Assembly (NCBI GenBank): GCA_964636685.1
Contig: CAZWUK010000026.1
Span: 1 to 26,224 of the forward strand
Origin: CAZWUK01 sp964636685
GTDB lineage: Bacteria; Bacillota; Clostridia; Christensenellales; CAG-138
Length of the DNA: 26,224 nt
Direction of reading: 5' to 3'
In this document: piece after piece, positions 6,640-15,138 of the stretch
Numbering within the stretch: the stretch's first letter is position 1
How the letters are laid out: each line of letters opens with the position of its first letter
The notes under the pieces: model-generated
What the model was told of the DNA's origin: nothing
The model's database searches: none
What the model saw: only the letters and a program-made list of their open reading frames with translations
Position numbers and translations under genes: made by a program

Positions 6640-9636
6640 TCAATCGTTTGCCTTCATCGATTCGACCATGTCAATCCCGCGCACGCGGGGAAGCATCAAC
6701 GCATCGACGATCAGTGTGAACAGCAGCGTTACACCCGCCGCCAGCAGATAGCTCATCGGATAGATCTGCCGCCCGAACATCACGACGGCGACCTCCGCCG
6801 TCTTTACAACAAAGGCATGCAGCCAGACGCCAAGGGCAAAGCCCGCGATCGTACCGAGGATGCTCAAAATGTTCGTTTCGCGGTAGATATAGTTTGCGAC
6901 CTCTTTTTCGTAGAAGCCCAGCACCTTGATGGTCGCAAGCTCCTTCTTGCGCTCGCAGATGTTGATGTTGGTCAGGTTGTACAGCACGATCATGGCCAGC
7001 GCACCGGCGGAGATAATGAGCACCATGACGATATAGTCGATATTCTTGATGGTGTTTTCAAAGCTCGTTTGTATGCTGGCGTTGAACTGTACGTAGGTGA
7101 CGTCATCCTCTGCGAGCAAGCGCTCCGAGAGCGCGTTTTCCGCCTCCGTGGTAACGTCGCCTGCACAGCGGGCCAGAACGTGCGAGTATGCGGGCGCCGC
7201 GCCGAACGCCTCCTGATAGACGTCGTTTGCGACGAACGCAAACGCGGACACATAGTTTTCGGTAATGCCCGTAACGGTGAGCGCCGCTTCCCGCCCGTCG
7301 CTGTCGCGCAGCGTAAAGCTGTCGCCCACGGAAAGACGAAGCAGCTCGCAGAGCTTTTCGGTCAGCACCACGGAGCCGTCGCCAAAGGGAATGTCGTTGC
7401 CGCTCTTACGGTCGCGCAAAAGAATGCTCTGCTTGAGCGCGGCATTGTCCTGCGGGACGTAGATGCTGACGCTCTGTTTTTCGCTGCCTACAAGCACATC
7501 CCCCGTTTCAATGTGCATCAGCAGATGGCTCTCTACCGCGTTAGCGTCTTCGAAGACGGCGCGAACGTTTGAATTCTCCTCCCAAACGTCGCCGTTCTTG
7601 AGATTCACAGTGAAGTCGTATTGGTACAGCTCGCCAAATTGTTTTTCCACAATATCGGAGATCGAGTCGCGCAAACCAAAGCCGGTCAAGAGCAGCGCCG
7701 TACAGCCCGCGATGCCGATCACCGTCATAAAGAGACGCTTTTTATAGCGAAAGATGTTGCGCGCCGTGACCTTTTGTGTGAACTTCAGCCGGTTCCAGAG
7801 GAAGGGGATGCGTTCGAGCAGAATTCTTTTCCCAGCCTTGGGCGCACGCGGCAGCATCAAGCGCGCGGGACGTTCCTTCAAGGTGGAAAGGCAGGCCCAA
7901 AGCGTTGCGACCGCCGTACAGAGGATGGCGATCGGCGCAATGAGGAGCGCGTAATTCCAACGGAATACCGTTTCGGTCGCCGGCAGCATATACATCATCT
8001 TGTATGCCTGACTGATGACCACCGGCAGCGAGTAAAAGCCGATCACCATGCCGATGACGCTGCCGAGCGTACTGGCCAGCGTGGCGTAGGCGATGTAGTA
8101 AAACATGATCGCGCCGTTGCTATAGCCCAGCGCCTTGAGGGTGCCGATCTGCCCGCGCTCCTCCTCCACCATGCGGGTCATGGTGGTTAGCGCCACAAGC
8201 GCTGCGACGAGAAACAGAAACAGCGGAAAAACCTTGGCGATTGCGGCGACCTTTTCGGTGTTGCTCTTATAGCTGACAAAGCTTGCAACGTCCTCCCGGT
8301 CGAGAAGATACCATTCGGGAAGCTCCAGATCGTCCAGCTCTTTTTGCGCGTCGTCCAGCTTTGCCGCCGCATCGGATAACTGCGTATCCGCGTCGGCTTT
8401 TGCGTCCTGATATTTCTGCTCCGCGTCTGCAAGCTCGGTTTCCGCGTCGGCAATGCGCTTTTGCGCGTCCTCCAGCTTTATCTCGTTGGTGTGGACGCTG
8501 TGCCAGCCGGCGTCGATCTTTTGCTGACCGGCCTGCGCCGCGCTGTCAATCTGCGCGCTGATGGCAGCGTAGGTCGCATCGTCAATGCCGGGGCGCATGG
8601 CCTCCAGATTGTCGCGCTGCTGCTGGATCTGCGCGTCCAGCTCCTTTTTGGCGGAACGCAGCTGCGAACGGGCGTTGCGCAGCTCCTTTTCGCCGTCCGC
8701 CACCTCCTGCTTCGCGTCTGCAAGCTTTGCGTTCGCGTCATCCAGCTTGGTTCGGGCGTCCGCAAGCTCGGTATCCGCGTCCTTCTTTGCGTCGTTGTAT
8801 TCGGCGCGCGCGTCGTCGATCTCCCGCTGGGCGTCGGTTTTCACCTCGTTGAAACGGAGGGTACAGCGCTCGGTGGAAAAATCCTTGAGAGAATCCGTAA
8901 CGGCGGCAACGGCGTCCTTATAGGCGTCGTCGAAGGCGTTATATTCCGACAGTCCCGCTACCGTGAGAAAAATGTCGGTATACGCGTCGAGGGAATACGC
9001 CTCCGGAAAAGCATAGAGAATCACGTCCACTTTACCGGAGCCGACGCTGGAAAGCTCGCTTTCCATGGACATATAGTAAGGCGTCTGTACAATGCCGACA
9101 ACCGTCAGCGAATCGAACGCATAGGTATCCGGCAGCGCGTCGTAGTCGGGGTTTTCGTCAGAAAGCGTGTATACCTCGCCGACAGAATGCAGCGAAGTAT
9201 AGCCGTTGGGGATGGCAAGGAGACACTCCGAAGCGTTTTCCGGCATGCGTCCGTCCGTAATGACAAAATCGTTGAGAAATTCATCGGCGCCGCGTTTTTG
9301 GAGCGGAACGCCATAAATACGGGACACGTAGCTGACGCCCTCCTGATTGGAAAGCAGAACGTCGGTTACGCGGGCGGGCATTGCCTGCTGGTAGTCGCCT
9401 GTGGCAAGCAGCGCGGCCACATCGTCGTCCGTCAAGCCGAGCGTGCCCTTGACGTCCACGTCCATGATCTGGTTTTGGTCATAATACCGGTCGGCGGTAT
9501 CACGCATATCGGGCGTTGTGGCAAGCAGTCCCGCCAGAAAGCCGGTACCGATGGCAACGATGCCCAGTATGGAAAAGAAACGTGTCATGCTGGCACGCAC
9601 ACCCCGCAAAAGGAGCTTGCTATAAGTCCGCTTCAA
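6640..9636 (-). CDS. FtsX/MacB-type ABC transporter permease with coiled-coil insert
   Basis: 998 residues. The start is TTG at 9636, one base after the TAA of the ATPase gene, giving the family-typical opening MKRTYSKLLLRGVRASMTRFFSIL. A first TM (about 17-38) leads to a MacB-like extracellular domain. Residues about 265-440 form a coiled coil of clear heptads (ADAKQEV ADGEKEL). The first FtsX block has TMs about 467-600 (motif EERGQIGTLKALGYS), a second TM lies near 650 and is followed by another extracellular domain, and the last FtsX block (about 865-990) repeats the motif as KKELATIKVLGF. The two-block layout is that of type VII ABC (mechanotransmission) permeases, which usually act on lipoproteins, peptides or cell-envelope targets rather than pumping solutes. 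The substrate is unknown. Confidence 0.93.
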   Translation of the reverse strand: MKRTYSKLLLRGVRASMTRFFSILGIVAIGTGFLAGLLATTPDMRDTADRYYDQNQIMDVDVKGTLGLTDDDVAALLATGDYQQAMPARVTDVLLSNQEGVSYVSRIYGVPLQKRGADEFLNDFVITDGRMPENASECLLAIPNGYTSLHSVGEVYTLSDENPDYDALPDTYAFDSLTVVGIVQTPYYMSMESELSSVGSGKVDVILYAFPEAYSLDAYTDIFLTVAGLSEYNAFDDAYKDAVAAVTDSLKDFSTERCTLRFNEVKTDAQREIDDARAEYNDAKKDADTELADARTKLDDANAKLADAKQEVADGEKELRNARSQLRSAKKELDAQIQQQRDNLEAMRPGIDDATYAAISAQIDSAAQAGQQKIDAGWHSVHTNEIKLEDAQKRIADAETELADAEQKYQDAKADADTQLSDAAAKLDDAQKELDDLELPEWYLLDREDVASFVSYKSNTEKVAAIAKVFPLFLFLVAALVALTTMTRMVEEERGQIGTLKALGYSNGAIMFYYIAYATLASTLGSVIGMVIGFYSLPVVISQAYKMMYMLPATETVFRWNYALLIAPIAILCTAVATLWACLSTLKERPARLMLPRAPKAGKRILLERIPFLWNRLKFTQKVTARNIFRYKKRLFMTVIGIAGCTALLLTGFGLRDSISDIVEKQFGELYQYDFTVNLKNGDVWEENSNVRAVFEDANAVESHLLMHIETGDVLVGSEKQSVSIYVPQDNAALKQSILLRDRKSGNDIPFGDGSVVLTEKLCELLRLSVGDSFTLRDSDGREAALTVTGITENYVSAFAFVANDVYQEAFGAAPAYSHVLARCAGDVTTEAENALSERLLAEDDVTYVQFNASIQTSFENTIKNIDYIVMVLIISAGALAMIVLYNLTNINICERKKELATIKVLGFYEKEVANYIYRETNILSILGTIAGFALGVWLHAFVVKTAEVAVVMFGRQIYPMSYLLAAGVTLLFTLIVDALMLPRVRGIDMVESMKAND

Positions 9637-9637
9637 C

Positions 9638-10342
9638 TTACCATTCGATCCTTTCTATGGGGGTGGGGTGCGCGTTGCGCTCCATTTTTGTGACCTGTCC
9701 GTTGCGTACGTGAATCACCCGATCCGCCATGGCGGTGAGCGCCTGATTATGGGTGATGACGATCACGGTTCGCCCGGTGTTGCGGCAGGTGTCCTGCAAA
9801 AGCTGCAGAATGGTCTTTCCCGTGGCATAGTCTAGCGCGCCGGTGGGTTCGTCGCAGAGCAGGATCTTGGGGTTTTTTGCCAGTGCGCGCGCAATGGAGA
9901 CGCGCTGCTGCTCTCCTCCGGAAAGCTGTGCCGGAAAGTTGTTGAGTCGGTCTGCAAGACCGACCTGTTCGATGGTCTTTTTTGCATCGAGCGGTTCGCG
10001 GCAGATTTCGCTGGCAAGCTCCACGTTTTCCAGCGCGGTCAGATTTTGCACCAGATTGTAGAACTGAAAAACAAACCCGACGTCATAGCGGCGGTACTGG
10101 GTGAGCTGTTTTTTGCTGTAGGCGCTGATAACGGCGCCGTCGAGCATGACCTCGCCCTCGTCGCACACATCCATGCCGCCGAGAATATTCAAAAGCGTGG
10201 TCTTTCCGGCGCCCGAGGGGCCTACGACCACGCAGAATTCACCCTTCTCAATGGTAAGGTTGATATGATCTGCGGCGGCGATCGTGTGATCCCCCGCTTT
10301 GTAATATTTACTGACATCTTTACAGGTCAAAAAGCCGGACAT
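9638..10342 (-). CDS. ABC transporter ATP-binding protein (MacB/LolD type)
   Basis: 234 residues from the ATG at 10342, chosen because GGGAGG lies 6 bases upstream; the open frame extends further upstream but through the promoter. Walker A GPSGAGKT (41-48), Q-loop Gln93, signature LSGGEQQR (140-147), Walker B LLCDEP (161-166) and switch His198 (THNQ) are all intact, so the enzyme should hydrolyse ATP. The LolD/MacB-like pattern and the directly adjoining permease (1-base gap) indicate a two-gene exporter or mechanotransmission complex. It is the first gene of the operon. Confidence 0.95.
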   Translation of the reverse strand: MSGFLTCKDVSKYYKAGDHTIAAADHINLTIEKGEFCVVVGPSGAGKTTLLNILGGMDVCDEGEVMLDGAVISAYSKKQLTQYRRYDVGFVFQFYNLVQNLTALENVELASEICREPLDAKKTIEQVGLADRLNNFPAQLSGGEQQRVSIARALAKNPKILLCDEPTGALDYATGKTILQLLQDTCRNTGRTVIVITHNQALTAMADRVIHVRNGQVTKMERNAHPTPIERIEW

Positions 10343-10370
10343 GGCAAATCCTCCCAAAGGCATTTCTTCT

Positions 10371-10399
10371 ATTGTAGAAAAGTATTTCACCAAAAGCAA
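10371..10399 (-). promoter_or_regulatory. Promoter of the ABC transporter operon
   Basis: On the minus strand TTGCTT (10399-10394), a 17-base spacer and TACAAT (10376-10371) lie about 30 bases before the ATPase start. A start at 10474 for the ATPase would be incompatible with this promoter. Confidence 0.6.
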
Positions 10400-10450
10400 T
10401 GCGACAATGCGCAGGAAATGTGATATTTTCAGGCCTTTTATGCAAATAAA

Positions 10451-10487
10451 AAAAGCCGCGTTGCGTGAACGCAAAAAAAGGCGGTGT
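10451..10487 (-). terminator. Probable terminator after the TrmO-membrane protein unit
   Basis: On the minus strand, 10 or more bases past the stop at 10498, a hairpin TTGCGT-TC-ACGCAA is followed by CGCGGC and seven Ts (10454-10448 region), with another T-run just before the stem. The T-runs and stem fit an intrinsic terminator, though the stem is separated from the tract by a few bases. Confidence 0.5.
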
Positions 10488-10497
10488 ATTCTATCCG

Positions 10498-11094
10498 TTA
10501 CATGGGACGATGGCGTTTGTCACACAAGCGCTGCGCGACGGTCAGTACGGCGATTGCAACTGCGAAAGAAATGACGGCAATGTGCGGAAAGAGCATGCTC
10601 TCTGCGGCGCACCAAAGCAAAATGCCCGCGTCGATGGCGTTTCGCGACGGTACTTGCTCGCCGTCAAGCGGCGTTTTTCCCATCGAAAACGGGGAGAGCA
10701 GCGCAAGCGCGGGGTTTTGAAAAATGGCATAGAGGATCAATAGCGACGATATACCGTACACCATCCCACCGAGCCATAAAAGAGCCGTGGAGCAGGGGAG
10801 CGATACGGACACGATACCTGCAACCGTGTGAATTACAAACGTGCCAAGAACCCATCCGATACGGTCAAGGATCTTGCCGCCGCGCGTTGGAGATGCTGCT
10901 TCCCTGCTGTCCGGTGCATCGGGGGAGCGCAGATTGAGCAGCAAACAGAATAGAACCGTCGAGATCCCATAGATCGAGAAGAAGATGGCACCGCTGTCGG
11001 TGATGCGCCAGCCAGCGGCGATCAGGAACAGCAGGAAGCCGACGGCGCGCTGAACAAACAGCCAGCGGACGGAGATTTGGGTATTGTATTTCAC
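10498..11094 (-). CDS. Small polytopic membrane protein of unknown function
   Basis: 198 residues from a GTG at 11094 (CAGGAG upstream). The longer open frame has a low-complexity start overlapping the previous gene's end and is not preferred. Five or six hydrophobic segments are visible: about 12-30, 35-55, 78-100, 103-125 and 152-185. The central loop is polar (RSPDAPDSREAASPTRGG). No family was recognised. It lies 40 bases downstream of trmO on the same strand, so co-transcription is likely, but a link in function is not evident. Confidence 0.7.
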   Translation of the reverse strand: MKYNTQISVRWLFVQRAVGFLLFLIAAGWRITDSGAIFFSIYGISTVLFCLLLNLRSPDAPDSREAASPTRGGKILDRIGWVLGTFVIHTVAGIVSVSLPCSTALLWLGGMVYGISSLLILYAIFQNPALALLSPFSMGKTPLDGEQVPSRNAIDAGILLWCAAESMLFPHIAVISFAVAIAVLTVAQRLCDKRHRPM

Positions 11095-11134
11095 GATGAT
11101 CGCTCCTGACCTTGCATTACTCGCCTGTGGGCGG

Positions 11135-11860
11135 CTATTTGATCCGGGTCGGCTTTTGCCCGTTTTTCGGGGACAGCGGCAGAATCTCATATACGGTCAG
11201 GATTCCCGCTGCGACGGAAAAGCGAACGTCAAACCCAGCGTATTCCAGCGCGTAGACCGCCGCCGGATCATCTTGATAGGCGGGGCGCGGGTCTTGACAA
11301 AGCGAAGCGATCAGCGCCGCCTGCTTTTCTTCCGGGATCAGCGCTTTCCATTGTTCCGGAAAGACCACCGAAAGCGCGGCGTCAAGATGCTCCCCGGCAA
11401 AGCCGTTCTTTGCGTCCGCATGGCTGTCGGTGAAGGAAAGATAGGGCTTGATGTCATAAATCGGGGTGCCGTCCATCAGATCGGCGCCCGAGATGTGCAG
11501 CACCGTGCCCTGCCCGGGGATCGATTCCATACCGTCGAGGCGCACCGAGGATAGCCCGAGCGGATTGGGTCGAAACGGGGAGCGTGTTGCAAATACGCCC
11601 ATGCGCGTTTTTCCGCCGAGCCGCGGCGGTTTGACCATTGGCGACCATTCGGCGCGGCGGTTTTCCGAAAAACCCCAGATCAGCCAGAGATAATCGTAGC
11701 CGTCAAGACCGCGCAGCGCGTTTGCATCACGAAAGGCCGGCTCGAACACAATCGTTGCTTTTTGTGCCGGAACAAGACCGCTCTGACGCGGTATCCCGAA
11801 TTTTGTGGTAAAATCGCTGCGGATTCTGGCGATCGTTTGAAGTAAGACGGGTTCGTTCAT
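11135..11860 (-). CDS. trmO: tRNA (t6A37) N6-methyltransferase TrmO
   Basis: 241 residues, close to the 235 of E. coli TrmO (YaeB). TrmO transfers a methyl group from S-adenosylmethionine to the threonylcarbamoyl-A37 of tRNA-Thr to give m6t6A. The family blocks are clear: LDGYDYLWLIWGF (52-64), TRSPFRPNPLGLSSV (92-106), and DLMDGTPIYDIKPYL (127-141). The C-terminal region (PAYQDDPAAVYALEYAGFDVRF) matches the extra domain of the longer TrmO type. The ATG at 11860 has AGAGGA upstream. A consensus promoter drives it, and a small hairpin (AGCGGC / GCCGCT, 11881-11897) lies in its leader. Confidence 0.93.
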   Translation of the reverse strand: MNEPVLLQTIARIRSDFTTKFGIPRQSGLVPAQKATIVFEPAFRDANALRGLDGYDYLWLIWGFSENRRAEWSPMVKPPRLGGKTRMGVFATRSPFRPNPLGLSSVRLDGMESIPGQGTVLHISGADLMDGTPIYDIKPYLSFTDSHADAKNGFAGEHLDAALSVVFPEQWKALIPEEKQAALIASLCQDPRPAYQDDPAAVYALEYAGFDVRFSVAAGILTVYEILPLSPKNGQKPTRIK

Positions 11861-11914
11861 TCCATGCTTCCTCTTTGGGGAGCGGCAAACCGCCGCTGCC
11901 CTGTTGATAGGGAA

Positions 11915-11943
11915 ATTATAAAGAATGCAAAGAATGCTGTCAA
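11915..11943 (-). promoter_or_regulatory. Consensus promoter of trmO
   Basis: On the minus strand a perfect TTGACA (11943-11938), a 17-base spacer and a perfect TATAAT (11920-11915) lie 55 bases before the trmO start. This is the best housekeeping promoter in the window. Confidence 0.85.
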
Positions 11944-11977
11944 ACGTCGGATTAGACGCGGGACGATCCTTCCAAGG

Positions 11978-12008
11978 TAAAACAAAGCCATCCGCCGAAA
12001 CGGATGGC
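11978..12008 (-). terminator. Terminator of the lipocalin-like operon
   Basis: On the minus strand GCCATCCG and CGGATGGC (8-bp stem, 6-base loop) are followed by TTTGTTTTA. It lies 50 bases after the stop at 12058. Confidence 0.8.
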
Positions 12009-12057
12009 CGAAATTATCAAAACACCTTTGCTTTTTCGACAGGATAACCGCTTTTTG

Positions 12058-13293
12058 TCAGGAAGCGGCGTCTGCCGACGCAAGGCCTGCCTTGTAGGCA
12101 TCATAGCTTGGCGGCAGGGGGTCGTTGGCCTCGTCCCACGGCGCGCCATCCCCACGCAGGAAGAACTGACAGGTGCAGCTTCCGCTCGAGCCAGTGTACG
12201 GTACAATGATATTGAGCGCACCGTTTTGAAGCTTGACCGTGTAAGCCGCCGCGTCGGCTTCGGTAAGATAGGTGTCAATGATCCACGCATCGTCGCTTCC
12301 GATATCTGGGATGAGCCATTGGCCATCCTCGACGACATACATGGAAAGAAGCGGGCTTTCGTCGCTGGTAATTTCGTCCAGCGGCTTTTCCCAGATTTCA
12401 AAGTACGGTTTCCCTTGATAATTATCAAAGAAAGCCCATACGTCCGCGACCTGCTCCTCCGATCCTGTGTCTGCAAAATCGTAGAGGCGAACCGTGCCGT
12501 ACCAGTTGCTTGGTATCGCTATCTCTGTGGTAGGCGAAGCAAACGACCCGATGTTGAAGGCATCCGCCATGGAATCCGCAACACCGCCCGCGGCGGCAGG
12601 CTCGCCGCCCTCTCTTGTAAAATACAGGATCATGCCCTGCTCCGTCATGCCGGAGTAATCCACGGTGATCGTATCGCCGTCAACCGTGAAGGGGAGTGTT
12701 TCCCCGGTGTCAAAGGTGATAATGCCCGTGGATTCGTCGAAGGCCATGCTGTCCGGCGTTTCGCCTGCAAGACCCAGTTCGCCGGTACCGTCAGCGTTCA
12801 GCAGCAGGTAAGTGCCGTCTACCATATCGATGGAAACCATGTCGTCGTAGCTGAGCCGCTGCTCGTTTATCAGGATTCCGGAGGGAAGATAGGAACCGGA
12901 AAGCTTGCTTCCCGCGTCGGCGGCCGCGCCGGCAGGCGCATCTACGCCCTCCTTGACCATGACATATGTCCAATCGCCATAGGCAACGGACAGAACGCCG
13001 TCCTTGAGCGTACCGTTGCAGGAATCCTCCAGCCCCATGAAGGATACCGTCCCCGTGAAGACTTCGCCGTCCAGCTTCCAAGCAAGATCGAATTCATAGC
13101 CGGAGTAGTAGGTGCCCTTGCCGTCCTTTTTCAGCTCGATATATTCGCCGGCAAGGCGTTCGGTTCCATCCTCGCCGCCGCAGGTCGCGCTGACTGCCGT
13201 ATATTTCCCGGTTACATCCGCCGCCTGCTTGCCGCAGGCCGCAAAAGAGATTGCCATAGTCAGTGCCACCAGGATTGCCAGTATCTTTTTCAT
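12058..13293 (-). CDS. Lipoprotein with lipocalin-like repeats
   Basis: 411 residues from the ATG at 13293 (GGAGCAAGAG upstream). Signal peptide with lipobox FAAC (Cys20). Two beta-rich, lipocalin-like segments can be read: about 27-115 (GKYTAVSATCGG ... LSVAYGDWTYVMVKEG) and 132-228 (GSYLPSG ... GMILYFTREGG). The C-terminal domain (about 260-405) matches the C-terminal half of the protein encoded just upstream in the operon: a Trp-Gly-Thr start (NWYGTVRLYDF against WNGTWFGCLYVSE) and an end GxxWxxE...PPSxxxYxxxxAS. The gap to the upstream gene is 17 bases, so the two are co-transcribed paralogous surface proteins. No enzyme residues are recognised; ligand or cell-wall binding is an inference. 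Confidence 0.85.
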   Translation of the reverse strand: MKKILAILVALTMAISFAACGKQAADVTGKYTAVSATCGGEDGTERLAGEYIELKKDGKGTYYSGYEFDLAWKLDGEVFTGTVSFMGLEDSCNGTLKDGVLSVAYGDWTYVMVKEGVDAPAGAAADAGSKLSGSYLPSGILINEQRLSYDDMVSIDMVDGTYLLLNADGTGELGLAGETPDSMAFDESTGIITFDTGETLPFTVDGDTITVDYSGMTEQGMILYFTREGGEPAAAGGVADSMADAFNIGSFASPTTEIAIPSNWYGTVRLYDFADTGSEEQVADVWAFFDNYQGKPYFEIWEKPLDEITSDESPLLSMYVVEDGQWLIPDIGSDDAWIIDTYLTEADAAAYTVKLQNGALNIIVPYTGSSGSCTCQFFLRGDGAPWDEANDPLPPSYDAYKAGLASADAAS

Positions 13294-13310
13294 CTCTTGC
13301 TCCTTCGCTT

Positions 13311-15047
13311 CTATTTTGCTTGGATGGACGCGATGATTGCTTCCACCACGGCCGAGGTACACTCGTCAAAGCTGTTATAGGATATCACGATGACCCGTAC
13401 GCCCCGATATTCGCCCACGCTTGTGCCGAAATCGATCAACGTCTCAACGGTATAGCCGAGGCTGTCGCTGTAAGTCATGCGGGTTGCTTCATAGCCGGCG
13501 ACCGTCAGCTTTTCCAAAGAGAAGCCGTCGAAATCGGAAAAGCTGTTAAAGCGGTCAAGATCTGCCTGAATCTCGCCCTCGTTCCAATCGAGCATGAAGG
13601 AAATGCTGAGAGATTCGTCCAAGGTTTCCAGCTTTTCCCAGTAATTGTCAAAGGTGAATTCATCCGTCGGATACGTAAACAGCAGCCTGCCGTCGGTTCC
13701 ACAGTCATATGTCGCGGTCGGGCCTGCAAACGCGTAATCGCCGCCGGTCGGACTGCCGCTCTGCGTGGACGCCGCACCGTCGCTTGATGCGCCGCCGCCG
13801 CTTGTGGGAGGCTGCTCCCCGCTGGCGATAGCGGTTTCATACCATGCTACGGACGGAGGCGTAATGGCAAGACCGCTGTCGATTTCCGCCTGCCAGCTGC
13901 CGCCCCATTTTTTCATGAACAGCGAGAAGTGAAACAGGCTGTCCCCGTCTCCAATCGCATCGTTCATCGTGTATTGGTCGGGATAATCCGGCATTGGAAG
14001 GAGCGTCCAGTTGTCCGTGTTGACGCGCACGCCGCCGGCGAGCGTGCCGCCCGTGGCATACAGTCCCGTTTCCTTTGCCTGACAGTCTGCGATTGCAAAA
14101 GCGGCCTTTGCACCGTCCAAATACACACCGAGCGAGCCGCGACCCTGACCATCCACGTTCACCGTCATATAGACATCATAAAAGTCGCTGGGAATCGCCG
14201 CATAATCGCCGGTTGATTCGCTGACATACAAACAGCCAAACCAGGTGCCGTTCCACTGCTGCTGCAGCGGCGTAAGCACATCGGAGCCGGCGGCGGGAGC
14301 GGTGTAGCCGCCCTCCTTCTCAAAGCCCAGCGCAATACCCGTTCCAAGGACGTTTTCCAGCGTCAGGATTCCGGCTTGGAGCGTGCCGCTGCAATCGAGC
14401 CCGCCGCCCTCCACATGGAAAGCGTCGCCCGCAAGCGTCCATTTTCCGCCGCCTTTTGTGCCGTCGGCATTGATGACGCATTTTCCGTTTGCCTTGAGTT
14501 CAATGGAAAAGCCGTTCTGGAACAAATCCGTGACGTTCATGTCCATGCCCAACATGGAGGCGGTTTTTGCATTGTAGACGCCCAGGTTTGGGTCGTTGGC
14601 GATTGCGTTCTTCCCCTTGCCGCCGAGTACAATGATAAGAATCACGGCGATGATAACGAGCAGCGCCGCGCCGCCGATGAGAAGCAGCGTCTTTTTATGC
14701 AACGGTTTTTTTTGCTTGGGCGCGTTGGATGCGGACGCATAGCCGGGCTGCGTCGAATAGCNNNNNNNNNNNNNNNNNNNNNNNNNNNNNNNNNNNNNNN
14801 NNNNNNNNNNNNNNNNNNNNNNNNNNNNNNNNNNNNNNNNNNNNNNNNNNNNNNNNNNNNNATAGCTCTGCTGCACAGGCGGGGTATAGCTTTGCTGTGG
14901 AGCGGAATCGGGGCTTTGCGCCGCTTGATCCGCGTCTGCCTGCCGCACGTCCGCCGCAGACGCTTTGACTGCCAGCTTCTGTCCGCAGCCAGGACAAAAC
15001 TTTGTTCCGTCGGGCACCTGCGTGCCACAGTTTGTGCAAAATGCCAT
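13311..15047 (-). CDS. Zinc-ribbon, single-TM protein with extracellular lipocalin-like domains (contains assembly gap)
   Basis: About 578 residues including 34 unknown ones. The ATG at 15047 has GAGGAGG upstream. An N-terminal zinc ribbon (Cys4, Cys7, Cys18, Cys21: CTNCGTQVPDGTKFCPGC) is followed by a Gln/Tyr/Pro/Ser linker interrupted by 100 Ns, one TM (LLLIGGAALLVIIAVILIIVL) and an outside region. That region has a lipocalin-like segment (LGVYNAKTASMLGMDM onward), a WNGTWFGCLYV domain shared with the downstream lipoprotein, a Gly/Ser linker (TSGGGASSDGAAS) and a final beta-rich domain (LLFTYPTDEFTFDNYWEKLE ...) that resembles a short surface or PsbP-like fold. The ribbon faces the cytoplasm and the rest the outside. 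Both sides of the gap are in frame, but the true gap length is unknown. First gene of the operon. Confidence 0.8.
   Translation of the reverse strand: MAFCTNCGTQVPDGTKFCPGCGQKLAVKASAADVRQADADQAAQSPDSAPQQSYTPPVQQSYXXXXXXXXXXXXXXXXXXXXXXXXXXXXXXXXXXYSTQPGYASASNAPKQKKPLHKKTLLLIGGAALLVIIAVILIIVLGGKGKNAIANDPNLGVYNAKTASMLGMDMNVTDLFQNGFSIELKANGKCVINADGTKGGGKWTLAGDAFHVEGGGLDCSGTLQAGILTLENVLGTGIALGFEKEGGYTAPAAGSDVLTPLQQQWNGTWFGCLYVSESTGDYAAIPSDFYDVYMTVNVDGQGRGSLGVYLDGAKAAFAIADCQAKETGLYATGGTLAGGVRVNTDNWTLLPMPDYPDQYTMNDAIGDGDSLFHFSLFMKKWGGSWQAEIDSGLAITPPSVAWYETAIASGEQPPTSGGGASSDGAASTQSGSPTGGDYAFAGPTATYDCGTDGRLLFTYPTDEFTFDNYWEKLETLDESLSISFMLDWNEGEIQADLDRFNSFSDFDGFSLEKLTVAGYEATRMTYSDSLGYTVETLIDFGTSVGEYRGVRVIVISYNSFDECTSAVVEAIIASIQAK
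14762..14861. other. Assembly gap of 100 Ns
   Basis: Exactly 100 unknown bases inside the linker coding sequence. The flanks encode QQSYTPPVQQSY and YSTQPGYAS, so the missing part is probably a tandem repeat that could not be assembled. A round 100 usually means unknown length. Confidence 0.98.
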
Positions 15048-15105
15048 CGTCTTTCCTCCTCGTTTTATGTTCGTATATCGTGTAAGGCGTCGGTAATCCG
15101 GCAAA

Positions 15106-15119
15106 ACCGCTTGCGCGGA
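15106..15119 (-). terminator. Weak possible terminator of the pseudo-receiver gene
   Basis: On the minus strand TCCGC-GCAA-GCGGT with TTTTGCC follows the stop at 15139. The stem is only 4-5 bp, so it may not terminate efficiently and read-through into the zinc-ribbon operon is possible. Confidence 0.3.
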
Positions 15120-15138
15120 AGCTATCCCATGGACGGAA

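Noticed and set aside
8330..8840. Repeated GCGTC/AGCTT-like DNA motifs, looking at first like a tandem repeat or CRISPR array
   Set aside because: The period follows 7-residue coiled-coil repeats and there are no identical repeats with unique spacers.
8461..9693. 410-codon plus-strand frame opposite the ABC permease
   Set aside because: Antisense of the coiled-coil region, where heptad codons keep the other strand open.
12004..13380. 458-codon plus-strand frame opposite the lipocalin-like lipoprotein
   Set aside because: It begins inside a terminator hairpin and has no domain; the minus-strand gene has a signal peptide and a paralogue next door.
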